Assembly (NCBI RefSeq): GCF_011927785.1
Contig: NZ_JAATJK010000001.1
Coordinates: 4,001,001-4,065,000 of the forward strand
Direction of reading: 5' to 3'
DNA length: 64,000 nucleotides
From: Micromonospora profundi
GTDB lineage: Bacteria; Actinomycetota; Actinomycetes; Mycobacteriales; Micromonosporaceae
Below are positions 48,512-56,504 of this stretch, piece by piece. How positions within the stretch are numbered: the stretch's first letter is position 1; the number at the start of each line of letters is the position of its first letter. The notes below the pieces were generated by a model that did not search any database, had not been told where the DNA came from, and saw only the letters and a program-made list of their open reading frames with translations. Position numbers and translations under genes: made by a program.

Positions 48512-49456
48512 CTAGATCGGGAAGTGGCCGCGGCGCCAGCGCCAGTGACGTCCGGCCCGGAGATGGTCGACGGCGGCGCGCTGGAGCGCGGTACGGCGTG
48601 GGAGTTGGTCGAGCGGCGTGGTCAGGGTCCGGAACACGAACCGCAGCACCTCGACGTCGGCGTCCAGCCCTTCCGGCTCCTCGTAGGGCTCCAGCTCGAA
48701 CCGACGCTGGAACCTGACGATGTTGGAGTCCTCCGGCAGGTATTCCCGCAGTTGCGGATCGAGCAGCCACGAGCCGCAGGCGAACGCCGTGTAGTGCTCG
48801 TCGGGGAAGTGGCGCGGGAAGAACGCGCGGGCCTCGTCGAGTGACGCGTCGATCGCCTGTGGGGTCAGCGGCCCCGCCTCGGGGATGTGCAGGTCGATGG
48901 TGGCGCCGCCGCGATGGTGTTGCAGGCGGCCCAACTCATAGACGGCACCGCGCGCGTGCAGCGTCAGCCAGCTCTGCATCACCGGCCAGCCCTCGCCTCG
49001 CATCCGTCGGTCGACGGCGAGGTTGCGGCCGAGGTCGGCGAGGGACGTCCAGGTGACGGCGTCGGCGACCCCGTGATCGCTGTGGTACCCCCTCGCAACG
49101 TCGACAAGGGCCAGGTACGCGTACACGTAGAGGTGCCGCCAGGCGGGGCCTCGCTCGCGGGGCAGCTCCGGACCGGGCGGCAGCCAGGTGTGGCCGCCGA
49201 CGTCGGCTCGGACCAGGGCGGTCGAGCGGTCGAGCAGCCAGCGCAGCTCGGGAGTCCACAGTGGGGAGCCCGGATCTGGCCAGCCGTCCATGATCTCGGC
49301 TGCGTCGTCGGGCCGCACTGCCAGTCGGTCGAGGAGCGCGGGTGCGTCGTCCTTGGGTGGCAGCGGAGCCGAGGGGTGGTCGCCGGCGAGGCGGTGTACG
49401 CGTTCGACGTCCGCCACGGGCACCCCGAGCCGGGCGGCCGTCTCGTCCAGATCCAC
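48512..49456 (-). CDS. Acyltransferase-like protein (GNAT-like C-terminal domain)
   Basis: The protein has 314 residues with no signal peptide. The N-terminal part (DETAARLGVPVADVERVHRLAGDHPS) resembles the small helical domain, and the C-terminal half (IDLHIPEAGPLTPQAIDASLDEARAFFPRHFPDEHYTAFACGSWLLDPQLREYLPEDSNIVRFQRRF) resembles the GNAT-like C-terminal acyltransferase domain found in actinobacteria. The assignment comes from pattern memory and is moderate. The substrate is unknown. It is divergent from the triple-SnoaL gene. Confidence 0.65.
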   Translation of the reverse strand: MDLDETAARLGVPVADVERVHRLAGDHPSAPLPPKDDAPALLDRLAVRPDDAAEIMDGWPDPGSPLWTPELRWLLDRSTALVRADVGGHTWLPPGPELPRERGPAWRHLYVYAYLALVDVARGYHSDHGVADAVTWTSLADLGRNLAVDRRMRGEGWPVMQSWLTLHARGAVYELGRLQHHRGGATIDLHIPEAGPLTPQAIDASLDEARAFFPRHFPDEHYTAFACGSWLLDPQLREYLPEDSNIVRFQRRFELEPYEEPEGLDADVEVLRFVFRTLTTPLDQLPRRTALQRAAVDHLRAGRHWRWRRGHFPI

Positions 49457-49539
49457 GCGACGACCCTACCGGCTGTCGGGCCGACTCACCTGCCGCCGAT
49501 TTCCGCCCCGGTCGACGCACAAGCTGGGCATCAGACGAA

Positions 49540-49563
49540 CCGAATGTTCGGAAGATGTCCGAA
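49540..49563. promoter_or_regulatory. Alternating CCGAA/TTCGG half-sites
   Basis: CCGAA (49540), TTCGG (49547) and CCGAA (49559) form two overlapping dyads in the 273-bp gap between divergent genes. It may be an operator for either. Apart from this and a TACGAT-like box near 49580, the gap shows nothing. Confidence 0.35.
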
Positions 49564-49729
49564 AGAGACTCAGCTACCCTACGATGTTCACTAGCCGATT
49601 CGGCCGTTGCGTTGCATGAACATGTCGCGTACGTTTCACGGCATCGCCCTCCATCCCGGACCGGCGATGCCGATGTCCCCCCACCCGACCGCGCGGGGTC
49701 CGCGCGGCAGCACGGATAGGGATGTGACC

Positions 49730-51763
49730 ATGAAACCTTCGACAAGACGGCTGACGGCAGCGGCGACAGGGCTGTTGCTGGCGGTCAGCGTGAACGTCGC
49801 CGTGCGGGCACCGCAGGCATCAGCGAGCACCAACGCCCCGGTGAGCCTCGACTCGCTGGCCCGCGACGTCGAGCGGGTCGAATCGCTGCGCGAGGTCAAG
49901 GACGTGCAGCGCTCCTACGCCCACCTGGCCCAGTTCGGGCGCTGGGCGGACATGGCGAAGCTGTTCAGCGGCAACGGCACGCTCCAGTGGGGCAACCAGG
50001 TCGTGACGGGCCACCAGGCCATCAAGGGATGGCTGGCCACCGAGGCCGGGGCGATGAACGGCGCGAACCAGGGCGCGCTGCACACCACTGTGATCGACCA
50101 ACCACTTGTCAACCTGTCGGCCGACGGCCGCACCGCGAAGGGCCGCTGGTCCGGGATCCGCTTCCTGGGCGACGGCGCCGGCGCGGCCCGCATCGACGGC
50201 GGCATCTACCAGAACGAGTACGTGCTGGAAAACGGCGAGTGGAAGATCTCGCTGCTGCGCCACTACCCGCTCTACGAGGGGGATTACGCCACCGGGTTCC
50301 GGACGATCAACCGGCAGCCGGTGCCGGTCGTTCCCTACCACTTCACGCCCGACGTCGCCGGAGTGCCGATCCCCGCGGCGACCGGGGAGGCGCCCAGGAC
50401 CAGGTTCAACGCGAAGGAGCTCGCCGACCGCATCGAGGCGCTCAACGACGAGGACTCGGTGCGCAATCTCCAGCACTCGTACGGCTACTACGTGGACCGT
50501 CGGATGTGGACGGACGTCGTCGACCTCTTCGCCAACGGCGCGAAGGTCACCATCGACGGCGTGGGCGAGTTCCGCAACGCCAGCGGCGTACGCCAGGCGA
50601 TGGAACGAATGGGCCCGGAAGGTCTGACGCAGGGCATCCTCAACGACCGGCCGCAGTTCGACACGATCGTCGACGTCGAGAAGAACGGCACCAAGGCGAC
50701 CACGCGCGGCATCGAGGTCGGCATGCTCAACGACGCGAGCGGCGCGTCCTGGCAGTTCTCCGTCTTCCGGAACAGCTTCGTCAAGCAGGGCGGCCTGTGG
50801 AAGCTCAAGGAGATGCACCTGACGCCCCTGATCACGGCGCCGTACGGCACTGGTTGGGGCGACGGCGGTACCGGCCCGGTCGCGTCCGTGAAGGTGCCGA
50901 AGTTCCTCGACGTCGCCGGCCGTACGCCCGCGTCGAAGCCCGGCAAGGCGGCCGGCGCGCCGCAGGGCCCCAAGCGCGACCTCGCTGACCTCCAGCGGAG
51001 GTTGAGCCGTTCGCTCGCCTACGACGGGTCCGAGAACGTCTCGGCGGCGTACAGCTACTACATCGACGACAGCCGTTGGCCGGAGATGGCGGCGGTGCAC
51101 GCGGTGAAGGGCCACAAGTTGTCGCCGTTCGCCGGCTGGAACGGCACGCGCGAACGGATCCTCGGCTCGGTGGTCGCCACGTACGGCAACACCCCGCCGC
51201 CCACGACGAAGTCCTTCCTCGTGCTGCACTGGCGGCCGCAACCGGTGATCGACGTATCGCACGACGGTCGCTCGACGGCGGTCCGGGCCCGACTGATGCA
51301 CGTCAACGCCTCGGCGAACAACGGTGGGTACATAAACGGCGCGATGTACAACGACCAGTTCGTCCTCGAGGACGGGATCTGGCGGATCTGGAGTCTGGAC
51401 ATCGACGAGTTCTACTGGCAGTCGGCAAACTGGGCCCAGGGCTGGGGTGGCGCGGTCCCGCGCGATCCGAGCCTGCCCGACCCGCCGCCGAGCAATCTCG
51501 TGAACATCTACCCGCCGGACGTTCTGCACAGCGCGCTCGGCGAGCGGTCCAGGGGCTTCCGCGGCGGCAGCCCCGGATACATCCAGTGGCCCGACATCGT
51601 GCCGATGTGGTTCCACTACCGCAACCCGGTGAGCGGCCGGACACCTGCCACGTTCTGGTACGACTGCGCTCCCTGCGAGGTGCGGCCGGACTGGAGCATG
51701 ACGCGGCACGGCTATCAGCTGCCGCCGACCGGCCCGCAGGTCGACGGTGTGGAGGTCGGCTGA
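49730..51763 (+). CDS. Secreted protein with three SnoaL-like (NTF2-fold) domains
   Basis: The protein has 677 residues. A signal peptide (RRLTAAATGLLLAVSVNVAV, ending ASA) is followed by three related cone-fold modules at about residues 45-195, 225-390 and 425-600. Each starts with a helix of the form D.VRNLQHSYGYYVDRRMWTDVVDLFANGA (copies SYAHLAQFGRWADMAKLFSGNG and AYSYYIDDSRWPEMAAVHAV) and carries a late WK/WRI strand. SnoaL domains bind or transform small hydrophobic or aromatic molecules. Triple secreted versions are unusual. It lies beside the XRE-cupin regulator and the catabolic cluster. The start was chosen by the signal peptide. Activity unknown. Confidence 0.85.
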   Translation: MKPSTRRLTAAATGLLLAVSVNVAVRAPQASASTNAPVSLDSLARDVERVESLREVKDVQRSYAHLAQFGRWADMAKLFSGNGTLQWGNQVVTGHQAIKGWLATEAGAMNGANQGALHTTVIDQPLVNLSADGRTAKGRWSGIRFLGDGAGAARIDGGIYQNEYVLENGEWKISLLRHYPLYEGDYATGFRTINRQPVPVVPYHFTPDVAGVPIPAATGEAPRTRFNAKELADRIEALNDEDSVRNLQHSYGYYVDRRMWTDVVDLFANGAKVTIDGVGEFRNASGVRQAMERMGPEGLTQGILNDRPQFDTIVDVEKNGTKATTRGIEVGMLNDASGASWQFSVFRNSFVKQGGLWKLKEMHLTPLITAPYGTGWGDGGTGPVASVKVPKFLDVAGRTPASKPGKAAGAPQGPKRDLADLQRRLSRSLAYDGSENVSAAYSYYIDDSRWPEMAAVHAVKGHKLSPFAGWNGTRERILGSVVATYGNTPPPTTKSFLVLHWRPQPVIDVSHDGRSTAVRARLMHVNASANNGGYINGAMYNDQFVLEDGIWRIWSLDIDEFYWQSANWAQGWGGAVPRDPSLPDPPPSNLVNIYPPDVLHSALGERSRGFRGGSPGYIQWPDIVPMWFHYRNPVSGRTPATFWYDCAPCEVRPDWSMTRHGYQLPPTGPQVDGVEVG

Positions 51764-51874
51764 GCCGGCCCTGAAGGCCCGGCGCTCGCGCTGAGCCGAT
51801 GACGAGGCGCCCTTCCCGATTGGTCCCGATCGGGAGGGGCGCTTCCTCGCGCTCCCTCTCGCATGCCCGCAGGC

Positions 51875-51895
51875 TTGTTCGATACCATCGAACAA
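51875..51895. promoter_or_regulatory. Perfect operator palindrome before the XRE-cupin gene
   Basis: TTGTTCGAT and ATCGAACAA (9-bp arms, ACC between) lie 41 bp upstream of the regulator's start. It is a likely autoregulatory site and may also control neighbours. Confidence 0.65.
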
Positions 51896-51935
51896 AGTCG
51901 GGCGGGCTCCCCCGCCACCTCGACAGGAGGTCCTC

Positions 51936-52580
51936 GTGCGGTCCATGAACAGTCAGCCGCCGTCGGAGCAGGCCGGCCCGGGTGGCCCAGCGGAGGAGAG
52001 CACCCCGGCCGGCGTGGTCGGCGCCCGCATCCGGCGGTACCGCAAGGAGCGCGGGCTCACCCTGCGCGGCCTTGCCTCCCGCGCCGGGTTGTCGATCGGC
52101 TTCCTGTCCCAGGTGGAGCGCGGCATCTCGTCCATCGGCCTGACCGCGCTCGGCAGCGTCGCCAAGGCGCTCGACCACTCGGTGGCGGATTTCTTCGACT
52201 CCGGCACCAGCTCCCCCGACAGCGCCGCAGCGCCGCTTCCCCGGCATTTCACGCTCACCAGGGCAGAGACGGTGACCACGCAGTACGTCTCCGGGCAGCA
52301 GACCTACCGCATGCTCTCCGACCGGGGGCCGGAGCTGGTGCTCGAACCGATGCTCGTGCACATCGCCCCCGGCGGCCGGCGGGAGAACGCGTACGGCCAC
52401 AGCGGCGAGGAGTTCGCCTACGTCATCTCCGGCGAGCTGCTCTACGAGGTCGAGGGCGTCGAGCACCGGCTGTGCCCGGGTGACAGCGTGCACCTGCGGT
52501 CGTCGGTGCCGCACCAGCTGTACAACGACACCGACTCGGTGACGACTGTGGTCTCGGTGGTCACGCCCAGGCTGTTCTGA
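51936..52580 (+). CDS. XRE-cupin transcriptional regulator
   Basis: The protein has 214 residues. RIRRYRKERGLTLRGLASRAGLSIGFLSQVERGISSIGLTALGSVAKALD is an XRE helix-turn-helix (about 30-85). A cupin follows (about 125-200): VHIAPGGRRENAYGHSGEEFAYVISGELLYEVEGVEHRLCPGDSVHL. Such PuuR/HipB-like cupin regulators sense small metabolites and usually control nearby catabolic genes. The GTG at 51936 has AGGAGG 5 bp upstream; an ATG lies three codons later. It is convergent with the esterase-LLM-hydantoinase operon, which is its plausible target. Confidence 0.92.
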   Translation: MRSMNSQPPSEQAGPGGPAEESTPAGVVGARIRRYRKERGLTLRGLASRAGLSIGFLSQVERGISSIGLTALGSVAKALDHSVADFFDSGTSSPDSAAAPLPRHFTLTRAETVTTQYVSGQQTYRMLSDRGPELVLEPMLVHIAPGGRRENAYGHSGEEFAYVISGELLYEVEGVEHRLCPGDSVHLRSSVPHQLYNDTDSVTTVVSVVTPRLF

Positions 52581-52598
52581 CGCCTTCGGGCACCCCGA

Positions 52599-52638
52599 CC
52601 CCGTCACTCTGTTCACATACGTGAACAGAGTGACGGGG
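52599..52638. terminator. Strong terminator between regulator and catabolic operon
   Basis: A perfect 18-bp stem (CCCCGTCACTCTGTTCAC and its complement) with an ATAC loop is followed by GTTTT. It serves the convergent genes on both sides. Confidence 0.9.
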
Positions 52639-52668
52639 GTTTTGCGGGGCACCCGGAGAGGTCGCGCC

Positions 52669-53772
52669 TCACGAGTCGACGTGACGTCCCACGGCGGTCA
52701 TGGTGGCCTGCCAGATGGCCGAATCCGGGTCGATGACGGCGAAGTGGTCCCCCGACTGTTCGAGGTAGCGCACGTCGTCCCCCGCGCTGCGGGCCGCCTC
52801 GGCGTACCGCCGGTTGGCGTCGACGAGATCCAGGCTGTCCTCTGTGCCCTGCACGAGCAGGGCCGGCACACGGATGGGCAGCCGCAGCATCGGGTCGCTC
52901 TCGGCGTACCGGCGCGGGGCTGTGGCCGGCGAGCCGCCCAGGGCCTCGGTGATGGCGCCGTCGCCGAGGTTGCGCCGCTCGCCCTCGGTGAGGTCGAGCA
53001 CCCCGGCCAGCGACACCACAAGCGCGACGGAGACGGGAGCACGCTCACCCGCCGCCAGGTCCGCCGCGACCCGCAGGGCGAGCTGCCCGCCGGCCGAGTG
53101 GCCCAGGATCACGACCCGGTCCGCGTCCAGCGAACCGTCGCCCGCGAGGTCCCGCAGTGCGGCGACGCCGGCCGCCACGTCCTCGGTGGTCGCCTCCCAG
53201 CCGTGGCGGTCCGGACGCCGGTACTCCATGTTCCAGGACGCGTACCCCCGCCCGGCCAGGTCGATGGCGACGGCGTCCATCAGGTCCGCTCCCCAGACCG
53301 ATCGCCAGAAGCCGCCGTGCAGCAGCACCGCGACCGGCGCCGCCTCGGCGGACGGGGAGGACGGCAGCCGCAGGTCGCCCCACTGGTCCGGGTGCGGGCC
53401 GTAGGCGATCCGGGTGGCGGGTGAGCGCAGGCGGTGCACGGCGTGCCGGATGGCCCACGCCACGCCCCACAGTCCCCGGCCGGCCAGGTGGACCGCGCCG
53501 GGCACCGGCGGCTCGACCGTCGGGTCGTACCAGACGGTATTCTGCGGTTCGGCGCCGATGAGGGCGCGCGCCTCGGGTGTCGGGCCGGGCAGCACCACCG
53601 CCGGCGGATCCGCGGCGGCGAGCAGCGACCGGATCTCGTCGGCCGAGGCGGCGGTGACGACCCGGCCTGTGACGTCGAGTTCGGCGCAGGTGGCGGCGGT
53701 GAGCGACGCCAGCAGCGCGTGGTCGGCCACCAGGCCGGGACCGAGCACGACGGTGAGCCGCACGGGACTCAC
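52669..53772 (-). CDS. Alpha/beta-hydrolase with N-terminal dehydroquinase-like domain
   Basis: The protein has 367 residues. Residues 1-125 resemble the type II 3-dehydroquinate dehydratase pattern in degenerate form (LTVVLGPGLVADHALL at the front and HLAGRGLWGVAWAIRHAVHRL at the end). The hydrolase follows: VAVLLHGGFWRSVWGADLMDAVAIDLAGRGYASWNMEYRR with the HGG oxyanion motif, VVILGHSAGGQLALRVA with the nucleophile serine, LLVQGTEDSLDLV with the acid and SGDHFAVID with the histidine. The esterase triad looks complete. It is the last gene of the operon and overlaps the LLM gene's stop as GTGA. Confidence 0.83.
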   Translation of the reverse strand: MSPVRLTVVLGPGLVADHALLASLTAATCAELDVTGRVVTAASADEIRSLLAAADPPAVVLPGPTPEARALIGAEPQNTVWYDPTVEPPVPGAVHLAGRGLWGVAWAIRHAVHRLRSPATRIAYGPHPDQWGDLRLPSSPSAEAAPVAVLLHGGFWRSVWGADLMDAVAIDLAGRGYASWNMEYRRPDRHGWEATTEDVAAGVAALRDLAGDGSLDADRVVILGHSAGGQLALRVAADLAAGERAPVSVALVVSLAGVLDLTEGERRNLGDGAITEALGGSPATAPRRYAESDPMLRLPIRVPALLVQGTEDSLDLVDANRRYAEAARSAGDDVRYLEQSGDHFAVIDPDSAIWQATMTAVGRHVDS

Positions 53773-54767
53773 CTGCGCAGCAGGGGCAGGACGGCGGAGC
53801 CGAGCAGGTCCACGCCGCGCTCGTCGGTCAGTCCGTGCGGCGTGCCGAACTCGACCCGGCGCACGCCCGCGTCGATGAGCGCCTGGGCCTGCGCGGCGAC
53901 CTGCTCCGGGGTGCCGGAGAACGCGAACCGGTCGAGCACGTCGTCAGGGATCAACCGGCCCGCCGCCTCGTCCTCGCCCGCGTCGACCAACTCGCCGACC
54001 CGCTTCACCAGGTCGTCGGGGAGCACGACCGTCGGGTCCAGCTCCGCCACGACAGCCAGGTACATCGCCACCTCGGTGCGGGCCTTGGCGCGCGCCGCCT
54101 CGCCGTCGGTGTCGACCACCGTCACGGCGCCGAGCACGATGCCGATGCCGGCGACGTCGCGCCCGGCCTTCTCCGCGCCCGGCCGCAGACGCTCCCGGAT
54201 CACCGGCACCATGTCGGGGTTGGCGCTGCCGCCCACCTTGATCTCGTCGGCGATCCGGCCAGCCAGGGCCGCGCCCTGCGGACCCCACGCGCCGACCAGC
54301 AGCGGCGGGTTGGGCCGCTGCACGGCGTAGCGCAGTGCGGTGTCCGGCGCCAGCGAGAACACCTTGCCGGTGAAACCGGTCCGGTCGCCCCGCAACAGGC
54401 GGTAGACGACCTCCACGGCCTCCTCGATCGTTGTCAACGGCCGTGGCTGCGGCAGCCCGACCGCGCCCAGCCACGTCCCGCGCGCCAACCCCAGGTACGC
54501 CCGGCCGTGCGAGGCCAGATCAAGTGCCGCGAGCTGACCCGCGATCTCGTACGGGGCCATCGAGTACGGGTTCAGGCAGGCCGCGCCGAGGCGTACCCGG
54601 CTCGTCGCCTGTGCCATCTCCAGCAGCGGGAAGATCGGCGGCTGGTACATCAGGTCACCGAAGACGGTAAGCACGTCGAAGCCGTGCGACTCGGCGGCGC
54701 GGGCCAGCCGGGCGTACGCGCCGGCGGGCTTGTCGCTCTGCAGGCCGAGTCCGATCTCGACTGTCAT
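53769..54767 (-). CDS. LLM-class F420-dependent oxidoreductase
   Basis: The protein has 332 residues. The TIM barrel shows IGLGLQSDKPAGAYARLARAAESHGFDVLTVFGD at the start, VRLGAACLNPYSMAPYEIAGQLAALDLASHGRAYLGLARGTW, and PNPPLLVGAWGPQGAALAGRIADEIKVGGSANPDMV, typical of luciferase-like F420 enzymes. It transfers hydride between F420 and an unknown substrate, or acts as a reductase in ring metabolism. It overlaps both neighbours by four bases, so it is part of a single coupled operon. FMN use cannot be excluded. Confidence 0.9.
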   Translation of the reverse strand: MTVEIGLGLQSDKPAGAYARLARAAESHGFDVLTVFGDLMYQPPIFPLLEMAQATSRVRLGAACLNPYSMAPYEIAGQLAALDLASHGRAYLGLARGTWLGAVGLPQPRPLTTIEEAVEVVYRLLRGDRTGFTGKVFSLAPDTALRYAVQRPNPPLLVGAWGPQGAALAGRIADEIKVGGSANPDMVPVIRERLRPGAEKAGRDVAGIGIVLGAVTVVDTDGEAARAKARTEVAMYLAVVAELDPTVVLPDDLVKRVGELVDAGEDEAAGRLIPDDVLDRFAFSGTPEQVAAQAQALIDAGVRRVEFGTPHGLTDERGVDLLGSAVLPLLRR

Positions 54768-55093
54768 GTCAGGTCTGCCGAGTTCATCGTGCGCCGGCAG
54801 GTCCGTTCCACCTTCATGACGAGTCGCTCCTCCGGGTCGGGGCAGATGAAGTGGGAGTCCTGGGCCAGCCAGTCCCCCTCCGCCAGGTCACGCTGCTTCG
54901 CGGCGAGGAACGGAAGCACCGACGCGAGCGCGTACACGCAGAAGTGCTTTCCCTCGGGCAGCCGCAGATGCGCGCTGTTTGTCAGTTCGAAGTGGTCGCC
55001 CACGGCCATGCCGCACACCGACCGACCCTCGATCCGGTCGACTGTCACCTTCAGGTCGTAGATCTCCATGTCGCCGTCGGCGCTGTCGCTCAC
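54764..55093 (-). CDS. TIGR04076-family protein
   Basis: The protein has 109 residues. IYDLKVTVDRIEGRSVCGMAVGDHFELTNSAHLRLPEGKHFCVYALASVLPFLAAKQRDLAEGDWL and HFICPDPEERLVMKVERT match the TIGR04076 family, with its conserved cysteines. These small proteins occur beside oxidoreductases and hydrolases in catabolic loci but have no known function. The GTG start has GGGGGAGGG just upstream and overlaps the MDR gene's stop (GTGA). The next gene starts within its stop. Confidence 0.87.
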   Translation of the reverse strand: MSDSADGDMEIYDLKVTVDRIEGRSVCGMAVGDHFELTNSAHLRLPEGKHFCVYALASVLPFLAAKQRDLAEGDWLAQDSHFICPDPEERLVMKVERTCRRTMNSADLT

Positions 55094-56094
55094 GGTCCCT
55101 CCCCCTCGTCGATCCGTACGATGATCTTGCCGGTGGTCCGTCGGGCGGCCAGTTCGGTAAGTGCCGCCGGTGTCTCGTCCAGCGAGACGACCCTGCTGAC
55201 CGGCGGCCGGACCGCGCCGGACGCGCACATGTCGAACAACTCCTGGTAGGCGGCCTCGACCGCCGAGGCGCGCTGCCACGGGTACCGGGAACCCCAGGAC
55301 AGGCCGACGAGTGTCGCGTTCGCCGCCATCAGCCGGACCGGGTCGACCGGTGGAGGTGCTCCGCCGGCCGTTCCCACCGCGACGAGACGACCCTCGAACG
55401 CGAGGCACTCCCAGGACCGGGCGAACACGTCGCCGCCCACGGGGTCCACGACGACGTCCACGCCCCGGCCGTCGGTGGCCTTGAGCACGGCGGCCACGAA
55501 GTCCTCCGAGGCGTAGTCGACGGCGAGCGCGGCGCCGTGCTCGCGGCAGATCGCCGTCTTGGCCGGGCCACCGGCGGTGGCGAACACCCGCGCGCCACGG
55601 GCCACGGCGAGCTGGATGGCGGCGATGCCGACACCGCCGGCCCCGGCGTGCACGAGCACCGTCTGCCCGGCCGTGAGACCGGCACGCTCCAGCGCGAACC
55701 ACGCCGTCTGGTAGGTGACGGGCAGCGCCGACGCCGTCACCGGGTCGACTGTGTACGGCCGCGGCACGACCACGGCGGCGTCCACAGTGACCGTCGTTCC
55801 GAGCGCGCCGCGCGGCAACGTCGGGCAGGCCACTACCTCCTGACCCAGCAGGTGCTCGGCTCCGGCGCCCGCGGCGACGACCCGCCCGGCCGCCTCCACA
55901 CCGGGCGTCATGGGCGGGTCCGGCCGCACCGGGTACTCGCCCCGGCACAGCAGGACGTCGAGGAAGTTCAGGCCCACCGTGCGCACGGCGAGCCGCACCT
56001 CACCGGGACCCGGCGGCGGGTCGTCGGGCAGTTCGGCCACCGACAGCACGTCCGCCGGCTCGCCGGTCCGCTCGGCGACCAGCCGCCGGATCAT
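55090..56094 (-). CDS. MDR-family quinone oxidoreductase
   Basis: The protein has 334 residues. An N-terminal GroES-like domain (VRLAVRTVGLNFLDVLLCRGEYPVRPDPPMTPGVEAAGRV) is followed by the NADPH Rossmann domain GQTVLVHAGAGGVGIAAIQLAVARGARVFATAGGPAK. It lacks the zinc-ligand pattern and so groups with NADPH:quinone/zeta-crystallin reductases (QOR type). It would reduce an enone or quinone-like intermediate. The start overlaps the NTF2-like gene's stop as ATGA. In an upstream-extended frame only noise is seen. Confidence 0.92.
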   Translation of the reverse strand: MIRRLVAERTGEPADVLSVAELPDDPPPGPGEVRLAVRTVGLNFLDVLLCRGEYPVRPDPPMTPGVEAAGRVVAAGAGAEHLLGQEVVACPTLPRGALGTTVTVDAAVVVPRPYTVDPVTASALPVTYQTAWFALERAGLTAGQTVLVHAGAGGVGIAAIQLAVARGARVFATAGGPAKTAICREHGAALAVDYASEDFVAAVLKATDGRGVDVVVDPVGGDVFARSWECLAFEGRLVAVGTAGGAPPPVDPVRLMAANATLVGLSWGSRYPWQRASAVEAAYQELFDMCASGAVRPPVSRVVSLDETPAALTELAARRTTGKIIVRIDEGEGP

Positions 56095-56504
56095 GCCGCG
56101 ACCACCGGATCCCGTACCAACTCGGCGTGGTGGTGCACGATCACCCAGCGGCCGTCGATGCGGCGCAGCACGTCGGTGACCCGGGTGAACTCCGGCTCGT
56201 CGTCCGCGCCCAACTGGGAGACCAGCACGTACCGGGCGACGCCGAAGTCGTCCCACACGTCGATGCGCTTGTCCCGCGCGGCGAGCACCGCCAGTTGGGG
56301 CCGGTGGCCCGCGGCGTCGCGCTGCTCGCGGTAGTCGTTCAACTCGGCACGGGTACGCAGCGGCCCGGGAAGGTGCGTCTCCCAGGTGGTCACCTCGGCG
56401 TGCAGGTGCGTGTCGAACCGCTCGGTGTCCCCGGCGAGGAACGCGTCGTACATGTCATCGATGCCAGCGGCGATCGCCGCCGCGCCTGCTTCCACGAACG
56501 TCAT
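56091..56504 (-). CDS. NTF2/SnoaL-like protein in catabolic operon
   Basis: The protein has 137 residues. MTFVEAGAAAIAAGIDDMYDAFLAGDTERFDTHLHAEVTTWETHLPGPLRTRAELNDYREQRD and VTDVLRRIDGRWVIVHHHAELVRDP form an intact single SnoaL-like cone fold (calcium/calmodulin-kinase II association or ketosteroid-isomerase superfamily). It could isomerise or cyclise an intermediate, or bind it. It overlaps the amidohydrolase and MDR genes by four bases on each side. Confidence 0.85.
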   Translation of the reverse strand: MTFVEAGAAAIAAGIDDMYDAFLAGDTERFDTHLHAEVTTWETHLPGPLRTRAELNDYREQRDAAGHRPQLAVLAARDKRIDVWDDFGVARYVLVSQLGADDEPEFTRVTDVLRRIDGRWVIVHHHAELVRDPVVAA

